64,000 nucleotides of DNA from Ceratobasidium sp. AG-K. Its lineage: Eukaryota > Basidiomycota > Agaricomycetes > Cantharellales > Ceratobasidiaceae. The DNA is taken from assembly GCA_037039685.1 (NCBI GenBank), contig JAWNGF010000008.1, forward strand, positions 1,736,001-1,800,000, given 5' to 3'. How positions within the stretch are numbered: position 1 is the stretch's first letter; every line of letters starts with the position of its first letter. Positions 40,778 through 50,478 of the stretch are shown here, piece after piece. Both the position numbers and the translations under genes were made by a program. Under the pieces are notes generated by a model that saw only the letters and a program-made list of their open reading frames with translations, was not told the origin of the DNA and did no database searches.

Positions 40778-41233
40778 TGTCGTGAGCCAGCTCACTCCAT
40801 CGGACTCGCCTATTGTCTCGCCCGCCTGTCCCCTTCTTTGTGTCGTGTTTCTGTTTCTGTTTGCCGCGTTGCCACCTTCTTGTGGTTGTTCTGTTACATT
40901 GTGTAACGCGGCTGTGCTTTGTACGAGTCATGTCTGTTCATACAGCATGACTCACTTGGACACTCCTGACTGGCTGTCTTGTTTGACTCATGTGGCTGCG
41001 CCTTGTATGACTCGGCCACTTTCTGAATATATATAGAAGACCAACAAGCCTGGTAACCCCAGCTTGTTTTGTCTCGTCAAAACATCCCCTCAGAGTGACA
41101 CTTAGAACCACCCCTACCCTCAAGAGCCTACAGACGCTTAAGTGTGTTGCGGTTCAAGAGGTCACTTAGGTCTTAGTGCCGTCCACTCTCCATCACGGTT
41201 TGTCTCATAGCCACCAAGAAGAAGCTTACGACA
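40778..41233 (+). repeat. 5' LTR of B3
   Basis: 456 bp. TGACTCA at 40948-40954 and 40984-40990 with near matches at 41008-41014 and around 40924. TATATATA at 41028-41035. AGCTTGTTTTGT at 41061-41072, complementary to the primer site. Confidence 0.96.
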
Positions 41234-41235
41234 TT

Positions 41236-41247
41236 ACAAAACAAGCT
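41236..41247 (+). promoter_or_regulatory. Putative self-priming primer-binding site, B3
   Basis: ACAAAACAAGCT, two bases after the LTR, pairs along 12 nt with 41061-41072, which lies 33 nt after the start of the TATA box. Identical in B1 and B2; family A has a covaried version. Confidence 0.77.
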
Positions 41248-41255
41248 TAACAAAT

Positions 41256-43256
41256 ATGTCTATTCAAGAAGACGGAGGATCACGCCCCTCATCCACTATA
41301 TCAACAAGAAGAGGACCCAGTCAGGCAGCAAAGCCCACAGGATCACTAAACGAACAAGACATCGCACAAATTCAAGCGGGAGGCCCTGCCCGATCACGCT
41401 CCCAAAGCCAAACATCAATGCCGGGAGCTTTCGGCATCGCCGACATGACAACCGTACAAGAGGAAGAAGCCACTATCACAAATAGGGAACCAGGAGATCT
41501 CACAAATGACCCCACCCCGGCAGCAATCCGCATCCCAACTGGAAGTCCAGGTCCATCATGTCCCTTGTGGCCACTAGGGACTAGGAGACAATTCTTTTCC
41601 CCCCAACCTGAAGCTCATGGGGGCGTGTCACTTGTTCCCATTAGACCCCCTCCCACACCACACATTCCCAATATCCCTACAGTTCCCCAAATTGGAGGAA
41701 CCATCACCAACGCAGGACCAATTCCAGCGGCTTCCCAGCCAGTCACACCAGTGATTCCAGCACCACCGTATGTCCCACAGGGTTACTCCGGACAATTGGC
41801 CCCAGTACAACAAAGCACCGGCGACCCAGGAAGCTCGAGTTCAAGCTCCAGTCCTAGCGGCAGAACTGTAATCAGTAATCTAGACGACCTAGACGACCTT
41901 CTAGAGGGAAGACACAACGCCACCCTTAGGGTTATAGACGGAATGAGAGTCACTATGGATCGAAGACTTAGCGGCCTAGAACAGGCTACACAAGTACTAG
42001 CAAACAACCAACAAATCTTTAACGATTCCATCAACACCCTACAAGGCACCTTGACGGACATTCTGAACTCGGCAAGAAATGGCGAACATAATTCTTTCCT
42101 AGTTGGTCAAGACGTAACTCGCCTTCGAAATGAGGTTACCAACACTCAAGGACTAGTGAACAATATACGCGAAGAACTCAACACTACCAGACAAGGGCAA
42201 CTTGAGTGGAACGAAGCAGTAACACAAGGACTAGAAAACCTACAACAGGAGGGAGCCTCCTTCACTACCAAAATCACGGAAGTTCAGGAAATCATCAACA
42301 ATATGCGAGAAGAAATGGACGAGGCATCCCTGCACGTGGTCCCATCTAGGCAATCTAACTCTCCACCACATCCAGATGCGGAATCTACCCGGATCGACGA
42401 ATTAGAATTAAGAATCCAACGGCTGACCGAAAACCCAAACACGGGTAGTGGACCACGCCGTCCCAAGGTGACTCGTCCAGAAGCCTTCGACAGGAAGAAA
42501 GGGGAAGGGGCCAAAATGTTCATCACACAAATGGAAAGCTACTTTATGCGCCTGAGCGATCAATACACTTCCAACGAAGAAAGGATCTGCGAGGCTCTAG
42601 CAAACTTCAAATCCGAGAACAAAGCTGCCACTCACTGGGCACAAGTACTCCTACGTTCGCTTAACCAAAGGGAAAATAATCAAAACCTCGCCTCATGGGA
42701 AAGTTTCAAAGCACACTTCATGGAACAGTTCAGCGACCCCAACAAGAAAGCTAAAGCCGAATCAGATATCCGAAAATGCAAACAGAACAACTCTGTAGCA
42801 AACTATGCTTCGGAATTCCGATATCTCCTGGTAGACGTAAATTGGGGACAGGAAGCTCTGATCAACCAATTCAAGGAAGGGTTGAAGTCGGAAGTCAAGA
42901 CCGAACTAGCTCGCTTTGAACTGACCCTGATCAATGAAGATGGGACAGAACAGGAACTTTCCCTTGACCGGTGGATCTCAATTGCAATCTCTATTGACCA
43001 GAAATTGCAACAAATCAAGACCTTGACAGGGAAGAGGGCAGCCCAGCCAACCACTAGCGGACAATCCTCTACAAAACGGCTGCCTGACGAAGTATACAAA
43101 GCTAGGATAGCGACCAACCGGTGCCTGAAGTGCGGACAAGAAGGACACCGTTCATTCAAATGCCTGTCCAAGGAATGGATAACGACGGAACCTAGCGTTA
43201 AAGGAAGGGAGGCAACAATCGTGGAAGACTCGGGAAAAGAAGGAGTCTCCCTCTAA
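41256..43256 (+). CDS. gag: Gag of B3
   Basis: 666 residues, MSIQEDGGSRPSS start. P-rich N-terminal third, poly-serine run, helical middle with the repeated theme of unpaired charged heptads (coiled coil likely, about 215-370), capsid domain about 405-560, zinc knuckle CLKCGQEGHRSFKC near 630. GGGAAAA at 43232-43238 is in the correct phase (G GGA AAA) for a -1 slip, 6 codons before TAA 43254-43256. Pol follows in the -1 frame. Confidence 0.93.
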   Translation: MSIQEDGGSRPSSTISTRRGPSQAAKPTGSLNEQDIAQIQAGGPARSRSQSQTSMPGAFGIADMTTVQEEEATITNREPGDLTNDPTPAAIRIPTGSPGPSCPLWPLGTRRQFFSPQPEAHGGVSLVPIRPPPTPHIPNIPTVPQIGGTITNAGPIPAASQPVTPVIPAPPYVPQGYSGQLAPVQQSTGDPGSSSSSSSPSGRTVISNLDDLDDLLEGRHNATLRVIDGMRVTMDRRLSGLEQATQVLANNQQIFNDSINTLQGTLTDILNSARNGEHNSFLVGQDVTRLRNEVTNTQGLVNNIREELNTTRQGQLEWNEAVTQGLENLQQEGASFTTKITEVQEIINNMREEMDEASLHVVPSRQSNSPPHPDAESTRIDELELRIQRLTENPNTGSGPRRPKVTRPEAFDRKKGEGAKMFITQMESYFMRLSDQYTSNEERICEALANFKSENKAATHWAQVLLRSLNQRENNQNLASWESFKAHFMEQFSDPNKKAKAESDIRKCKQNNSVANYASEFRYLLVDVNWGQEALINQFKEGLKSEVKTELARFELTLINEDGTEQELSLDRWISIAISIDQKLQQIKTLTGKRAAQPTTSGQSSTKRLPDEVYKARIATNRCLKCGQEGHRSFKCLSKEWITTEPSVKGREATIVEDSGKEGVSL

Positions 43257-43258
43257 CT

Positions 43259-46200
43259 GTGTGTGGAGAGACCAAAAAACCAGCAACAGAAACAATGTAC
43301 TTTAGAGCAACAAATGAGTCAACCATTGTTTATGCAAGCGTTACCGGAATCACAGAACTTATCCCAACCCTCATCGATTCTGGAGCATCAAGAAACTTCT
43401 TGGACATCTCTTGGGCTCGATCCAACAATATTCCACTCATGGAACTTCCCACTCCGAGAAAAGTAATCGGTATCCAGGGAAAGGAACTCTCTCACCAAAT
43501 ACGTTTCAAAGCTAAGCTAGAACTAGATGTGGAGGGAAGAACCTTCAAACAAGTCTTCTTTGCTATGCCCACTGGGGAAACTAAACTTATCCTTGGACTG
43601 GAATGGTTAGAAGAAGCAAACCCAGTCATCAATTGGAAAACGAAGCACATATCATGGCGGCCAGAACCCATCCAAGCAAGAACGGCCTCTATAGACAACC
43701 TACCCGAAGAATTTAAGGAATTCGCCGATGTCATCAGTGAAGAGAAATTCAAAAGAATCCCAGATCATTGCACATACGACTGCGCCATCGACTTCAAGGA
43801 AGGAGCTGAACTCCCGAAACCGGCCAGACCAATCCCACTCTCTCCGGCAGAATCAATTGCACTAAGAGAATACCTGGATGAAGAAATCGCAGCGGGAAAG
43901 ATCCGACCAAGCAAATCACCCATTGCATCACCTTGCTTCTTTGTCAAAAAACCAATCGATCCAAAAAATCCAGGGGCAGTTTGCCAACTACGACTTGTTC
44001 AAGACCTCAGAGGAGTAAATGCCATTACAAAGGACGACAGATTCCCAATGCCCCTAATGGAAGACCTCCTGGATAAAATCAAGGACGCGAAAATTTTCTC
44101 CAAGATCGATCTACGCATGGGTTTCAACAATATCAGAATTAGAGAAGGCGACGAATGGAAGACAGCTTTCAGAACAAAGGAAGGACTCTTCGAATACGTC
44201 GTCATGCCCTTTGGACTAAAAAACGCGCCCGCCATTTTCCAAAGATATATGAATCACATTTTCCATGATCTTATCGACGTATGTGTCATTGTATACATTG
44301 ACGACATCCTAGTCTTCTCTAAGGACAGAAGCCAACATACCGTGGATGTCAGAAGAGTACTAAAGATCTTACTGGAGGAAAATCTTTTCGCAAAGCTTCC
44401 AAAATGCGAATTCTTCGTCACCAAATTGACATATACTGGACTTGGAATCAGCGATTTGGGCATCTCAATGGAGGAAGAAAAGGTCAAGGCTATAAAAGAG
44501 TGGAAGGAACCAAGAACAGTCAAGCAGGTCCAAGCATTCCTAGGATTCGCAAATTTCTACCGAAGATTCGTACCAAATTTCAGCTGATTAGCAAAACCCC
44601 TGACAACCTTGACAAGAAAGGAGAACAGATGGGAATGGGGAAACGATCAGCAGGAAGCATTTGAAGCCCTAAAAGCGGAAATCAGCAAGGAACCCACTCT
44701 ACGACATCCGAACCCGGACAAACCCTTCTTCTTGGAAACAGACGCAAGTGGAGTAGCAATGGGAGCAATCCTGTCGCAAAGGCAAGATGATGGCTACCTA
44801 CACCCCATTGCTTTTCTTTCAAAGTCCTTCAACGAGGCTCAGCTCAACTACGATGTCCACGATAAAGAACTTATGGCTATCATAGAATCTTTAACACATT
44901 GGAGGCTATACCTTGAAGGAACAAGGGACCCTATCACCATCTACACCGATCATAGGAACCTACAATTCTGGAAGGAAGCAAGAACGTTCAACCGTCGACA
45001 CGCAAGATGGCACCAATTGCTTGCTTCCTATAACTTTGACATCATATACCGCCCTGGAATCCTGTTGTCCAAACCGGACCTATTGTCCAGACAATCAGAC
45101 CATGAAGATACCCCTATGCCTGAACAAGTTATGATAGCTGTCGAAAGGTTCAAGGGGTTTATGGGACAAGTAGACACAGACATCATAGAAACTATCAAGG
45201 AGGCACAAGAAACAGACGAAGGGTTGGCACAAATCAAAGAAATTTGCAAATCGAGGGAAACGCTACCAAAAACCCTACAACACAGTGCAAAAGACTATGA
45301 CTTCAAGGAGGGACTATTATGGTTCAAGGGAAGGATTTACGTGCCAGAAGATAAGGAATCCAGGCTGGCCATCATGCGATTTCACCACGACTCAAAAATC
45401 GCGGGGCATCAAGGGCAAGCAAGAACTTTGGAACTAATATCAAGAAGATACTTCTGGCCGGGAATGAAGCAAAGCATAAACAGATACGTGGAGTCCTGCG
45501 AGACCTGCCAGCGGACAAAGGGATCGAAGTCAATAGTCCCTATCAAGCCTCTGGATATTCCAAAAGGACCGTGGGAAGACATAGCGTTCGACTTCGTGGT
45601 GAAGTTACCAAAATCCAGAGGATCAGACAGCATCTTAGTAGTGGTGGACCGATTCTCAAGAATGGCGCACTTCATACCCTGCAAAGAATCTCACACGGCA
45701 AGCGACCTTGCAAATCTTTTCATCACAAATGTTTGGAAACTGCACGGTTTCCCAAAGAGCACGATCTCAGACCGAGGGACTACTTTCAATTCCAAACTCA
45801 TGAAGGCCATTTATGAGAAAATTGCAACTAGCCCAGGTTTCAGTACTGCCTACCACCCCCAAACAGATGGAATAACGGAGAGAATCAATCAATGGATGGA
45901 AGGCTGGCTACGATCGTTCGTCAACTACCGGCAGGATGATTGGGCGGACTTATTACCGATTGTGGAGTTCAGCTATAATCTACAGAAGCATCGCGTAACT
46001 GGTAATTCCCCTTTCGAAATTGTCTACGGGAGGGAACCACTGTGGAACATCTCAGCGGAAGAATCAACGGTTCCAGAAGCAAACAACATCACAGGGAAAT
46101 GGCGTAAAATCCACGACGAAGCAATTGCATCTATGGAAACCCAAAGGCTCCCAGAAGAAGAGCCAAAGAGCAAGTACCATGAAGGAGATCTAGTATGGCT

Positions 46201-47173
46201 GCTCGGAAAGAACATTCAAACAAAAAGACCTTCAAAAAAACTGGACAACAAAAAGCACGGGCCATTTGTCGTGAAGCGACAGATAGGATCACACGCTTAT
46301 GAGCTTGACCTGCCGGCAACAATGAGGGTGCACCCCGTTTTTCACATCGATTTGCTCAGTCCTTACAAGGAAGACACCGAATTCAGCCGCAACCAACACC
46401 GACCACCGCCGATCATAACGGAAGAAGGAGAAGAAGAATACGAAGTAGAAAAGATCTTGGACTGGAAGGAGACAAAGGACGGCCTTTTTTACAGGGTCAG
46501 ATGGAAGGGTTATGGAAGCAAAGAAGACACAGAACAAAGGGTGGAAGATTTTGGTCACCTTTCAAAGATCATCAAGGACCTTCTACGCCGACACCCCGAA
46601 GCTCCCACGCCATCTAACTATGCTCCAGGAAAGATAAAAGGCAGAAGGGGCGAAACGGGTAGTGTCACTTGCAAAACTTGCTACTACTCCAAAAAACACC
46701 CCAAACTCTACGCTCTAAATCTTTTTTGCCCTCCACAATGCCTGCTGTCACCCACTCCACCATTGCCAACAACCTTACCCGCGTCCTCGAAGGACCCGCC
46801 TTTGCCACGGCAAGAATCCTTGACTCCGGGGCCGCCCTCTACGTCTTCAAGAGGTCACAACAAGGCTCGGGAAGAATGCACTTCAGGGCCTCGGACGACA
46901 TCCTCCACTCAGACCTGGGGGAATTCCAGTGGGTCGGAAAAAAATGGCCGACACGCATGCAGCTCCTACGAAAGGACATATTCGTCTGCCGGGGGTGCGC
47001 CGCATTCCAGGTCTCGGAGGTCGTTCTCCTCTCCACCCACATGCTTGGGGTGGTTGAATGGGGACAAGAAGGGGCTTACTCGAGCGAGTGGGTACCAGGG
47101 TACGACGGGAGGCAACCAACACTGCGACCCCGGTGGAACGACGCCTGGGACGCAAACTACGAGAGGGACTTGA
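43259..47173 (+). pseudogene. pol: Pol of B3 with one in-frame TGA
   Basis: A single frame of about 1300 codons broken once at TGA 44585-44587, where B1 and B2 have CGA (NFS-R-LAKPL). Before it: protease LIDSGASRNFLD and RT with YIDDILVFS. After it: RNase H, integrase with CETCQRTKG and TAYHPQTDG, and a chromodomain near 46430-46590 (EEEYEVEKILDW...YRVRWKGYG). The frame remains open through the ORF3 overlap to 47173 with P/S/T-rich sequence. One CpG transition separates this from an intact frame. Confidence 0.92.
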
Positions 47174-47502
47174 GCGACTGGAAGCTGGAAAGGGGAAGGT
47201 ACCAGAAGGAGAAGTTCGAGTGGGCGCCTAACTGGTGGAAGTGGGAGGAAGCGGACGTTTCAGCATGGAAGGAGACGGAGCCAGACGTGCGACAATGGGA
47301 CAAGGAGTTTGTGGAGGTTCAGAAAAGGGTTTTGGATTGGTCCAAGGCTGACTGGACGAAGGAGGAGACATGGGAAGAATGGGAGAAGTTCTCGGACGAA
47401 CCGGGGAACACCGCGTTCAATCCCATCAACCTAACCCTGGAGGAAGATGAAGGGCTTGAGGAGTTTATGCTGAGGAAAGGGAAGGACTGCACGGTGCAGT
47501 AG
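46738..47502 (+). CDS. ORF3 of B3, unknown function
   Basis: 254 residues, ATG 46738 (MPAVTHSTIANNLTRVLEG) to TAG 47500-47502, in the -1 frame relative to pol. Carries IFVCRGCAAFQVSEVVLL and the W/D/E-rich C-terminal half (ADVSAWKETEPDVRQWDKEF). Same length as in B1 and B2. The frame is open, and differences among copies are mostly conservative. No homologue recognised outside the A and B elements of this window. Confidence 0.77.
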   Translation: MPAVTHSTIANNLTRVLEGPAFATARILDSGAALYVFKRSQQGSGRMHFRASDDILHSDLGEFQWVGKKWPTRMQLLRKDIFVCRGCAAFQVSEVVLLSTHMLGVVEWGQEGAYSSEWVPGYDGRQPTLRPRWNDAWDANYERDLSDWKLERGRYQKEKFEWAPNWWKWEEADVSAWKETEPDVRQWDKEFVEVQKRVLDWSKADWTKEETWEEWEKFSDEPGNTAFNPINLTLEEDEGLEEFMLRKGKDCTVQ

Positions 47503-47543
47503 GTCCATTCAGGTCCCCCAAATGGACCCATAGGGGGGAGTAA
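47502..47543 (+). other. 8-bp stem-loop and polypurine tract, B3
   Basis: GGTCCATT (47502-47509) pairs with AATGGACC (47521-47528) over an 11-nt loop that contains CCCCC. The first stem base is the G of the ORF3 TAG. The polypurine tract AGGGGGGAGTAA (47532-47543) then touches the 3' LTR. Confidence 0.75.
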
Positions 47544-47999
47544 TGTTGTGAGCCAGCTCACTCCATCGGACTCGCCTATTGTCTCGCCCGCCTGTCCCCT
47601 TCTTTGTGTCGTGTTTCTGTTTCTGTTTGCCGCGTTGCCACCTTCTTGTGGTTGTTCTGTTACATTGTGTAACACGGCTGTGCTTTGTACGAGTCATGTC
47701 TGTTCATACAGCATGACTCACTTGGACACTCCTGACTGGCTGTCTTGTTTGACTCATGTGGCTGCGCCTTGTATGACTCGGCCACTTTCTGAATATATAT
47801 AGAAGACCAACAAGCCTGGTAACCCCAGCTTGTTTTGTCTCGTCAAAACATCCCCTCAGAGTGACACTTAGAACCACCCCTACCCTCAAGAGCCTACAGA
47901 CGCTTAAGTGTGTTGCGGTTCAAGAGGTCACTTAGGTCTTAGTGCCGTCCACTCTCCATCGCGGTTTGTCTCATAGCCACCAAGAAGAAGCTTACGACA
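47544..47999 (+). repeat. 3' LTR of B3
   Basis: 456 bp, partner of 40778-41233, followed by GCTAC (48000-48004). Confidence 0.96.
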
Positions 48000-48536
48000 G
48001 CTACCAATGCTCTCACTGTTGGACAAGCTAAGCAGAAGGAGTATTACAACAAGGATAGGAGCTTTATTACCTTTGAGCCAGGAGACCAAGTCCTTATTAA
48101 TCCTCATACCCTTAGACTGCTTAGGCAGCATAAAGGAAAGGGAACCAAGCTTCTAATGTGCTATGATGGACCTTTCACTGTCAAAGAAAGAGTCTCTGAT
48201 GTTTCTTATAGGCTAGAAATCCCTTCCAGCTATAAGATACATCCAGTAATCAACATTGCACATTTAGAGTCTTACAATAAGGATAAATCTGATATTGAGA
48301 GGCCTACTAAGAACCTGAGCAGAGAGGACTTCAAGAACCATCCTGAATATGAAGTTGAAGCCATTCTGAAAGAGAAATGGGTAAAGAAGAGACATAGGCG
48401 GCAAAAAGAGTACTTAGTTAAGTTCTTAGGCTATGATGATACCCATAATCTATGGCTTAACAAGAGAGCACTCACCAATGCTCCTGAGATACTGAGAGAA
48501 TGGGAACAGAAAAAAATAGCTGAAAATGCGAATTAA
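48000..48536 (+). CDS. pol: Integrase C-terminus and chromodomain of element C
   Basis: Resumes the pol frame of C in phase after B3. The GPY/F-type region (GPFTVKERVSDVSYRLEIP, then HPVINIAHLESY) is followed by a chromodomain of about 55 residues (YEVEAILKEKWVKKRHRRQ, KEYLVKFLGYDD, NLWLNKR). Stop TAA at 48534-48536. It marks C as a chromovirus. No further break is seen in this part. Confidence 0.9.
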   Translation, partial: ATNALTVGQAKQKEYYNKDRSFITFEPGDQVLINPHTLRLLRQHKGKGTKLLMCYDGPFTVKERVSDVSYRLEIPSSYKIHPVINIAHLESYNKDKSDIERPTKNLSREDFKNHPEYEVEAILKEKWVKKRHRRQKEYLVKFLGYDDTHNLWLNKRALTNAPEILREWEQKKIAENAN

Positions 48537-48685
48537 CTCCCCATTATATTCCAGACATCATGGTTATACTCTCTGGATCTCAGTTTGCTACTTTTGACAG
48601 TCCAGCGCTTAAGGCCTGTCAAACATAACAAATTGCTGTTGAACTCACTGCGCTCTAATACCACCACTACATACTCTTTTTCACT

Positions 48686-49054
48686 ATGGTTAATGACCTC
48701 CCTTCGCTTATCATGTTTGTTCTGTTGCTTCCCAGTATATTTGGCATAGCAGCAGTAGTCTATTGGTATAGGCAACATGGATATCAACATGTCAAATGGG
48801 GCGCCCATGTTGAAGTCAAAGTCTTAGACCCCCACACCTACAGGTTGGACTATCACATTGGTATAGTTAGGTATTCCATCCCTGGTAGGCTCTCTCTCAA
48901 AGTAAATGGGAGAGATAAACCTGTAAATATCACTCCCCATGATGTTTGCAAGGTTACAGTCATCACTGGAGATGAGGAATTCGCTTCCATAGGCATTCCT
49001 CTTGACAGTATGACCCATTTGACAAGGCCTGAACCTGCCTATCACCCTCAGTAA
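48686..49054 (+). CDS. Small putative membrane protein in the accessory region of C
   Basis: 122 residues from ATG 48686. Residues about 7-28 (LIMFVLLLPSIFGIAAVVYW) form one strong hydrophobic segment followed by basic and aromatic residues, so a single-pass anchor is likely. The rest is beta-rich and soluble-looking. The end (CACCCTCA then GTAAGT at 49052) could also be a 5' splice site, so the C-terminus is uncertain. No family recognised. It lies 150 bp after the chromodomain stop, on the same strand as gag-pol. Confidence 0.5.
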   Translation: MVNDLPSLIMFVLLLPSIFGIAAVVYWYRQHGYQHVKWGAHVEVKVLDPHTYRLDYHIGIVRYSIPGRLSLKVNGRDKPVNITPHDVCKVTVITGDEEFASIGIPLDSMTHLTRPEPAYHPQ

Positions 49055-49511
49055 GTACTTTGCATTATAAGCTATTTTACTAGGTACTGATTGGCCTGTA
49101 CAGAGTCTCCCAATCCTATCTTTCATTCACTTAAGTTCATGTCGCTTGGTTTACATGTAGTCACATGATCTGTTACAATGTTACCTGACTTGATCCTTGT
49201 AATCTGTGAGATGATAAGGAACTGTAACAGATCAAAGGTGATCTTGAATGCCGGAATTTCTGTCTGTTTGGGTCTAAAAAGGGAATCAAAACTCTAAACT
49301 GCCTTATGATAGGAAGCTCTGACATCATAGAGCCACTGAATTCACATGTTAGATTTCGCATTCTTGAGCTTATTTTGAGGGTATTGACCTATCTTAGAAA
49401 GATCTGGATGTTTTCCCCATGCACAAACTCTTGGAACTTAATGATGTATTAAGCTCAGAGCCTCTGAATTGTCTCCATCAAGTCTCCTTATCTGCACACT
49501 TCCAGTCTACT

Positions 49512-50120
49512 ATGTCTAACTCCCTAGACTCAACTGCTGCTCCAGAGCGACCCCCTACTCCTCCTGGTATATTGGATATCTTGGCTAGCCAAGGATGGGC
49601 TAGATACCAATGGGTTCTTTCTGGACCAGGAGTGCATTGTGATGTCAATCCTGACTATGACTCAGAGTCTGGTGAGTATGGCTGTGTCCCCTAATACTTT
49701 AGGCTGAATATCTATCCTATCAGATGATGAGGAAGGACCTAGTGCTCCTGATACCTGGCTGGATGACTTTGTCAAGTATACTCCTGTCAATTATGGGTAT
49801 GATGGACCACTTTGGGCTGGTACATGGGATAAGTGAGTATTCTGATGCTCCACTATGCAAGGCTAACTTTACTTTGAAGTTCTAGGCTTGCTGAGGACCA
49901 GATCTGGGACGATTTTTCAGATTGGGACTCAGAAGAGTCTGCTGAGGAGGTGCCTGTCTCCCCCTCCATGCCTCCTCTGATGGAAGTGGTTACTGACTCA
50001 CTCTGGAATGTTCCTAACAATGAGGAGATTCCAGATGATCAGGATCCTCCTTTGGAGCCTGCTGACCTTGAAAGGTTTGTGGCCCAGATCTTGACTGAAA
50101 TTAGCCAAGGATCCCATTGA
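49512..50120 (+). CDS. Spliced three-exon acidic gene in the accessory region of C
   Basis: Exons 49512-49671, 49724-49832 and 49886-50120. Both introns are 52-53 bp with GTGAGT donors and CAG/TAG acceptors, and the phases 1 and 2 join to an open frame of 167 residues (504 nt with TGA). It starts MSNSLDSTAAPERPPTPP, carries W-containing blocks (WARYQWVLSGPG, TWLDDFVKYTP) and a strongly acidic C-terminal half (DDFSDWDSEESAEEV). No domain recognised. The first exon alone would read through the donor to a stop at 49694. It lies inside the LTRs of C, so it moves with the element; spliced expression would parallel retroviral accessory genes. Confidence 0.6.
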
Positions 50121-50360
50121 TTGCATGTAATTACCTATTCTGAATGTATCTGAATGAATCACCTTTCCCTTGGAATGCTGAGTGATAAGGTGTACCACAT
50201 GGAATAGAAGTACTTGTGCTAATCTTTGGTGTGACTCAGAACAAAGAACTACTCCATGAGCGCTTTTTCTGAGTAATTCTTGAGAGTATGACTCCATTCC
50301 ACAGAGACCTGGAATGTCTAAGTCCAAATTCTCATGAGGATGCAGGTAGAGATGGAAAGG

Positions 50361-50367
50361 TATATAA
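50361..50367 (+). promoter_or_regulatory. Possible internal TATA box in element C
   Basis: TATATAA lies 112 bp upstream of the ATG of the 290-codon ORF, in an otherwise noncoding 358-bp spacer. The position is plausible for an internal promoter; no other evidence. Confidence 0.4.
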
Positions 50368-50478
50368 CAAGGCTCTCTGAAGCGACTACAGACCAGCAGC
50401 AGTCTCTACAGACAAGCTCTCTTCTGCATTCTTGCCTTAACTCTTACTTTCCATTTCCTATCACTTTCCTACCCCAAG

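Larger units (their letters stand above)
40778..47999 (+). mobile_element. Element B3, complete family-B element inserted in C pol
   Basis: LTRs of 456 bp at 40778-41233 and 47544-47999. Target duplication GCTAC at 40773-40777 and 48000-48004. The LTRs differ by eye at three positions, all C/T or G/A at CpG. Gag is open, pol has one in-frame TGA, ORF3 is open. It is the innermost and therefore youngest insertion of the nest. Confidence 0.97.

Noticed and set aside
40778..41036. Last 86 residues of the long pol frame of C running to 41036
   Set aside because: They are read from the B3 LTR; the insertion border at 40778 with its duplication shows that the real protein continues at 48000.
47548..47802. 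84-residue frame with a hydrophobic start, present in every B LTR (also 22558-22782 and 29325-29549 on minus)
   Set aside because: It lies in U3/R of a recently copied repeat, spans the TATA box, and its likeness among copies is explained by shared LTR descent. Not accepted as a gene.
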